From Thiothrix litoralis (GTDB lineage: Bacteria; Pseudomonadota; Gammaproteobacteria; Thiotrichales; Thiotrichaceae), in assembly GCF_017901135.1 (NCBI RefSeq), contig NZ_CP072801.1:1240001-1304000 (forward strand): 64,000 nt of DNA, in the 5' to 3' direction. Under the pieces are notes generated by a model. The model was given only the letters and a program-made list of their open reading frames with translations. It was not told the origin of the DNA and did not search any database. Made by a program: the position numbers and the translations under genes. Within the stretch, counting starts at the first letter, position 1, and each line of letters starts with the position of its first letter. Positions 60,134-64,000 of this stretch are shown here, piece after piece.

Positions 60134-61161
60134 TGAATACCTAACAGGTTCTCGCCGGACAGACCCTTGTTTTCGAGAATCCGGCGCAAGCGCTTGAGTG
60201 CATCCATCTGAATCTGGCGTACCCGTTCGCGGGTCAAACCCAATGCTTCACCCACCTGTTCCAGTGTGGCGCGTTCATGACCATGCAACCCGAAACGACG
60301 CACAATCACTTCTTTTTGCTTGAATTCAAGCTGACCTAACCAGTTGTCCACGGATTGGGTAATGTCTTCATCTTCCAGCTTACTGTCAGGCTCATCGCTG
60401 GTTTCCGCGCTGACAAAATCGACCAGCGGGCTATCACTATCTTTTCCCACCGTCACATCCAGCGAGGTAATCCGTTCGTTGAAATCCAGCAGCTTACGCA
60501 ATACTTCAACCGGTTTATCGAGTGCTTCCGCCACTTCAGGCAGTGAAGGCTCATAACCCAGCTTTTGGGTCATTTCCCGCATCTTGCGCATGTACGCATT
60601 CAATTCTTTATTGACGTGAATGGGCAGACGGATGGTGCGGGTCTGGTTCATCAAGGCACGTTCAATATTTTGACGAATCCACCAAGTCGCATACGTTGAA
60701 AAACGGAAGCCGCGCTCCGGGTCAAATTTTTCTACGGCATGAATCAACCCCAGATTACCCTCTTCAATCAAATCAGGCAAAGGCAAACCACGTCCCATAT
60801 AGCGGCGGGCAATTTTTACCACCAGCCGCAAATTGCAGGTAATCATTTTCTTCCGGCCGAATTCATCACCCTGACGGGCAAGACGACCATACAAAACTTC
60901 TTCTTCGGGGGTTAACAACGGAGAAAATTCGATTTCCCGCAGGTACATTTGCGTGGCATCAATGTCGCCCGAAAAAGCCGCTGCTCCCGTAGTAACTTTG
61001 ACGATGGCTACGTCTTCATCTGTATCAGACAGGTCATCGCTACTGTCATCCTCAAGATCATCTTCCAGCTCAGCAGCATCCAATGTATCAACATCCGACA
61101 CCTCATCTGATACTAAGGGCATCACTTTCTGACTACGTACATGGGTCTGTGGTCTTGACAT
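60130..61161 (-). CDS. rpoS: Stationary-phase sigma factor RpoS
   Basis: 343 aa from ATG 61161 ([20 protein letters not shown]), with CAGGA and AGGAG before it; the frame is open to 61191. [20 protein letters not shown], then region 2 [40 protein letters not shown] and region 4 [19 protein letters not shown]. Directs stationary and stress transcription. The RpoS assignment over another group 2 sigma rests on the conserved order and length. Confidence 0.93.
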   Translation of the reverse strand: MSRPQTHVRSQKVMPLVSDEVSDVDTLDAAELEDDLEDDSSDDLSDTDEDVAIVKVTTGAAAFSGDIDATQMYLREIEFSPLLTPEEEVLYGRLARQGDEFGRKKMITCNLRLVVKIARRYMGRGLPLPDLIEEGNLGLIHAVEKFDPERGFRFSTYATWWIRQNIERALMNQTRTIRLPIHVNKELNAYMRKMREMTQKLGYEPSLPEVAEALDKPVEVLRKLLDFNERITSLDVTVGKDSDSPLVDFVSAETSDEPDSKLEDEDITQSVDNWLGQLEFKQKEVIVRRFGLHGHERATLEQVGEALGLTRERVRQIQMDALKRLRRILENKGLSGENLLGIH

Positions 61162-61489
61162 TCCTGAGACTCCTTTTTTATAAAGGTGCAAGCACCTTCA
61201 GGTATTTTCAGCATTAACAAAAATAAATACTCGCACCGCTGCGTCAGTATGAGTAAGTTTTACCCCAATTGAATGAGCGCTCTAAAGATTATTATGTATA
61301 CACATTAGCACAAATCCACACCAACGAAAAGACCTTAACGCAAACTTAACGGAGCAAATAAGCCATTGTTTTTTAAGCAACTTATGAATTTATAAAAAAA
61401 ATTGATCAAAACTTAACCTGAATGGAACCTGAATCTTTCACAAATAATTCGGTATAAACTCAGGAAATCCATTTATTTAATAGAACGAA
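61162..61489. other. AT-rich gap upstream of rpoS
   Basis: About 330 bases between the rpoS start and the DUF3106 gene end, strongly AT-rich. It must hold the rpoS promoter and leader. No coding frame and no clear terminator for the ECF-sigma operon is seen. Confidence 0.5.
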
Positions 61490-61972
61490 CTAGCGCTTCC
61501 CGTATTTTCCCTGCAACGCTTTCATGTAAGCCCTACGCTCTGCATCATTCATGCCTGACCACTGCTCACGTAATTTTTTACGCTCTGCTTCCGGCAACTT
61601 TTTAACCCATTCATGCCATTGCCTGATGCGGGCTTTCTGCTCGGCCGACATTGCCCGGTAACGTTTCAACTGTTTGACAACATTCTGTTGTTGCGATTGG
61701 GAAAGCCGCTTCCAATCCCCGAAGCGCTGCTTGATCTTCGCCCGCTCTGCGGCGGGTTTGGCTGCCCAGCGGCGTAGAGCACTTTGGGTTTTATCCGGCA
61801 AGGATCCCCATTCCCCCTGAAAAGCCTTCAATACAGACTGTTCAGTGTTGCTCAATGCCTCCCACTTGACTGATCCTGCCATCACGCTCCCACTTGCCAA
61901 CAGTAGCGTCCACGCCGTCAATAACGCTACTAGAAAACCGATAAAACGACAGTTATTGCTGCTGCTGTTCAT
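61490..61972 (-). CDS. DUF3106 protein (exported)
   Basis: 160 aa from ATG 61972 (MNSSSNNCRFIGFLVALLTA); the frame is open to 62101. Signal peptide about 1-33 ending near SGSVMAGS. The mature part is the DUF3106 helical repeat: SVKWEALSNTEQSVLKAFQG and QSQQQNVVKQLKRYRAMSAEQ. Such proteins occur beside an ECF sigma and DUF3619 gene, as here. Function unknown, periplasmic. Confidence 0.85.
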   Translation of the reverse strand: MNSSSNNCRFIGFLVALLTAWTLLLASGSVMAGSVKWEALSNTEQSVLKAFQGEWGSLPDKTQSALRRWAAKPAAERAKIKQRFGDWKRLSQSQQQNVVKQLKRYRAMSAEQKARIRQWHEWVKKLPEAERKKLREQWSGMNDAERRAYMKALQGKYGKR

Positions 61973-62189
61973 CACTGCTCTCCACCGTGTTACTTGCCAA
62001 CTGGTACTCTTTATCCGTACCGGCAAATTCAATGAAGGCTTCAGCTTTTTCCCAATCGCTGCCAACTTCATCCCACCATGTGAGCATTGTTGCAATATCA
62101 TCAGCCGTCTCGGCGGCAGCCACAGGCACTACCCCGCTTAACGACACCCAAAATATAATATTCCACAGGAATCCTTTCCCTATCATCAC
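61953..62189 (-). CDS. Small exported protein of the ECF operon
   Basis: 78 aa with a signal peptide (MMIGKGFLWNIIFWVSLSGV ... VAAAETADD). Its 3' end overlaps the DUF3106 start by 20 bases. The mature part is short and acidic with a Gln tail. Probably part of the same envelope-stress operon. Unknown. Confidence 0.6.
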   Translation of the reverse strand: MMIGKGFLWNIIFWVSLSGVVPVAAAETADDIATMLTWWDEVGSDWEKAEAFIEFAGTDKEYQLASNTVESSDEQQQQ

Positions 62190-62209
62190 TATCTCCTTGA
62201 GATTAAGAA

Positions 62210-62617
62210 CTAACCATATTCAGCATCGAGCCATTCATACATATCCAGATTTTCCAGCAAATCCATGTCTTCACCGGACATCAGGACATCCATAACGCTA
62301 ACATCCAAATTTGCTGCTGACGCATCCGTCAGGGTATCACTGGACAATGCCAACACCCCCGGATGCCTACCCCCCCTATCTGGCAACAGCCAAAAGGTTG
62401 CTGCCAATGTAACAGCGGTTGCAACGGCAAACCCCCGCGCAAGCGATGAAAAACTAAAACCAGCAGACGAAGGATCAAGCTGATCCAGTGCCTGTAAATG
62501 TAAGCGCGTCAATTTGGCTTGTGTCTGCCAGTCCAAGTTTAAGACTGAATGTTCCATCCCCTGCTTGACGACCCCCATCACTAAACGTTCAGTCATCTCT
62601 TGTGTCATGTTTGTCAT
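62210..62617 (-). CDS. DUF3619-type membrane-anchored protein
   Basis: 135 aa from ATG 62617, sharing the A with the previous stop (TAATG). Cytoplasmic N-terminal region with LTRLHLQALDQLDPS, one transmembrane helix (about residues 65-82, GFAVATAVTLAATFWLLP), acidic C-terminal tail. It may be an anti-sigma-like partner of the ECF factor because of its position and membrane span. That role is inferred. Confidence 0.7.
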   Translation of the reverse strand: MTNMTQEMTERLVMGVVKQGMEHSVLNLDWQTQAKLTRLHLQALDQLDPSSAGFSFSSLARGFAVATAVTLAATFWLLPDRGGRHPGVLALSSDTLTDASAANLDVSVMDVLMSGEDMDLLENLDMYEWLDAEYG

Positions 62618-63222
62618 TAATGATCTCCCAGTTTTTCCCGCAAACTGTGGATAGCCCTTGAGTAATGTGTTTTTACACTCCCTGCGGAGCACTTCATGAT
62701 TTTGGCCGTTTCTGCAATGTCGTACCCTTCCCAACCACGCAATAATAAGGCTTGCTGCTGACGTAATGGCAACTGCCCGACCGCCTCTTGCACCAAAACA
62801 CTCATTTCGTCTTGTAGCAATTGGCGCTCTGGCTCCAAAAACTGGGTTTGAGCGACTTGATCTTCGGGTGCAGAATTATCCTCATCATCATTTTTCGAAA
62901 AAAACACCCGCCAACGGTTACGCACTTTCTGGCGACGATGCCAATCGTTAATCCTGCTGTGCAGAATGGTATGAAACAATGCACCCCATTCACCATGAGG
63001 ACTTCCAGCGTATTTTTGCACCAGTTTGAACATCGCATCCTGCACAATATCCATTGCCTCATCTTCATCATGAGTTGCCAGACGTGCGACCACGAAGGCA
63101 CGCCGACTCACTTCCCGCAGGAAGGTGTCCAAGCGTGTCGTATCATCCAAACCATCATCCTTGTGCGAATCTCTCTCCAACCGCTCGTTATGATCGGTTA
63201 TCAATGCCGCCATTCTCATCAT
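62617..63222 (-). CDS. ECF RNA polymerase sigma factor
   Basis: 201 aa. Region 2 with DEAMDIVQDAMFKLVQKYAG and LFHTILHSRINDWHRRQKVR; region 4 with YDIAETAKIMKCSAGSVKTH and YSRAIHSLREKLG, standard sigma-70 family ECF features. It heads the operon containing DUF3619, the small exported protein and DUF3106, a set that recurs in proteobacteria. The signal it answers is not visible. Confidence 0.9.
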   Translation of the reverse strand: MMRMAALITDHNERLERDSHKDDGLDDTTRLDTFLREVSRRAFVVARLATHDEDEAMDIVQDAMFKLVQKYAGSPHGEWGALFHTILHSRINDWHRRQKVRNRWRVFFSKNDDEDNSAPEDQVAQTQFLEPERQLLQDEMSVLVQEAVGQLPLRQQQALLLRGWEGYDIAETAKIMKCSAGSVKTHYSRAIHSLREKLGDH

Positions 63223-63374
63223 ATTCCTTTGAGCGCCCCTCTTTCCCCTGCCAATACCGGAGACTCCAGTGTATTAACGCTGTAGCCATTTATAAGTTGA
63301 CAGATGTAATACAATTAGCTTTAGTTCAGTAAAAGGCGAAATAATTCCTGCGAATATTTTTATGGAGAATCAAA

Positions 63375-64000
63375 ATGCGTTGGAGAACAGGACGGCAAAG
63401 CAGCAATGTGGAAGATCGACGGGGTGGGAAGAGCGGGGGTGGTAGAATGAAAATCGGCCTGCTCGGCACCGTCGCCGCCGTCCTGATTGGCTGGTACATG
63501 GGTTTTAACCCGATCCAGGTGCTTGGGCTGGTCGGCGGGGCAAATACCATCCTCGGTGGGTTTGGTGGCAGTACTCAAACCGTGTCTACTGGCGCACCCC
63601 AAGACGAGTTGGGGCAATTTGCCTCCTCGGTACTGGCTTCGACCGAAGATGTCTGGAACCCAGTATTCCGCCAGCTTGGTGGGCGCTACGTAGAGCCGAA
63701 ACTGGTGCTGTTTGAAGACGGCACGGATTCCGTTTGCGGCTATTCCAGCTCAGCCACTGGCCCGTTTTACTGCCCCGGCGACCAGAAGGTTTACATCGAC
63801 CTCGGCTTTTTTCGCGAACTCCAGAATCTGGGGGCATCCGGTGATTTTGCCCAAGCGTATGTCCTGGGGCATGAAATCGGTCATCACGTCCAGAACCTGA
63901 TGGGCACGACCGATAAAGTTACCAACCTGCAAGCCCGTGCCAGCAAAAGCGATAGCAATGGCTTGTCAGTAGCACTGGAACTGCAAGCAGACTGTTACGC
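63375..64000 (+). CDS. Neutral zinc metallopeptidase (YpfJ-type), N-terminal part
   Basis: Starts at ATG 63375 (MRWRTGRQSSNVEDRRGGKS) and runs off the right edge; about 208 residues seen. A transmembrane anchor (about residues 27-45, IGLLGTVAAVLIGWYMG) follows the basic start. The zinc site HEIGHH is present in AYVLGHEIGHHVQNLMG, and the C-terminal ELQADCYA segment of the family begins. Membrane-anchored, function in the cell not established. Confidence 0.88.
   Translation, partial: MRWRTGRQSSNVEDRRGGKSGGGRMKIGLLGTVAAVLIGWYMGFNPIQVLGLVGGANTILGGFGGSTQTVSTGAPQDELGQFASSVLASTEDVWNPVFRQLGGRYVEPKLVLFEDGTDSVCGYSSSATGPFYCPGDQKVYIDLGFFRELQNLGASGDFAQAYVLGHEIGHHVQNLMGTTDKVTNLQARASKSDSNGLSVALELQADCY

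Overview
The window joins a large temperate-phage region (about 1-38,800) to a block of ordinary gammaproteobacterial chromosome (38,805-64,000). The host genes are rpoD, dnaG, gltB-gltD, a yqiA-like esterase, an exopolysaccharide cluster, the alaC-like/hom/thrC amino-acid operon, rpoS, an ECF sigma operon and a YpfJ-type metallopeptidase. This combination points to a gammaproteobacterium, and the gene set would fit a Thiothrix-like member of Thiotrichales. No rRNA is present to prove that.

The prophage is lambda-like in logic and podovirus-like in structural genes. A divergent immunity switch sits at about 25,400. A Cro/YdaS-type regulator (25,104-25,400) heads the leftward transcripts and a short CI-type HTH repressor (25,484-25,873) is transcribed rightward. 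Leftward come a replication module (initiator with an origin of five iterons inside its gene, then a DnaC-type loader), TerS, TerL, portal, a block of tail-fibre and lysis genes, scaffold, major capsid, head-completion genes and internal virion proteins. The last of these runs off the left edge, so the left end of the prophage is outside the window. Rightward of CI is an early operon of mostly small unknown genes (Fis-like HTH, a secreted protein, several membrane proteins, an H-NS-like protein) ending in a putative excisionase and a tyrosine integrase (32,541-33,662). Two sets of three repressor-operator-like sites, one at the switch and one before the rightward operon, resemble lambda OR and OL.

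Between the integrase and a tRNA with anticodon CAT (38,805-38,881) lies a second module. It holds a Phd-Doc toxin-antitoxin pair, then a region organised like the immI locus of phage P22: two divergent ribbon-helix-helix repressors around three operators, followed by a Bro-N antirepressor-type gene. An IS481-family element has inserted just before the Bro-N gene and its transposase frame now runs uninterrupted into it. Two small phage genes and an HNH endonuclease gene follow. Paired TTTTCAGGAA sites occur both downstream of the integrase and next to the tRNA. A palindrome at 33,844-33,864 copies part of the tRNA anticodon arm. These suggest integrase arm and core sites, and either tandem elements or one prophage with P22-like bipartite immunity.

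In the host block the tRNA, rpoD and dnaG read leftward and gltB-gltD read rightward. A Wzc-type chain-length/tyrosine-kinase gene diverges from a FemAB-like protein, a glycosyltransferase and a polysaccharide deacetylase, which together look like part of an exopolysaccharide locus. The remaining genes are mostly leftward. Several neighbouring genes overlap by a few bases, both head-to-tail and tail-to-tail.
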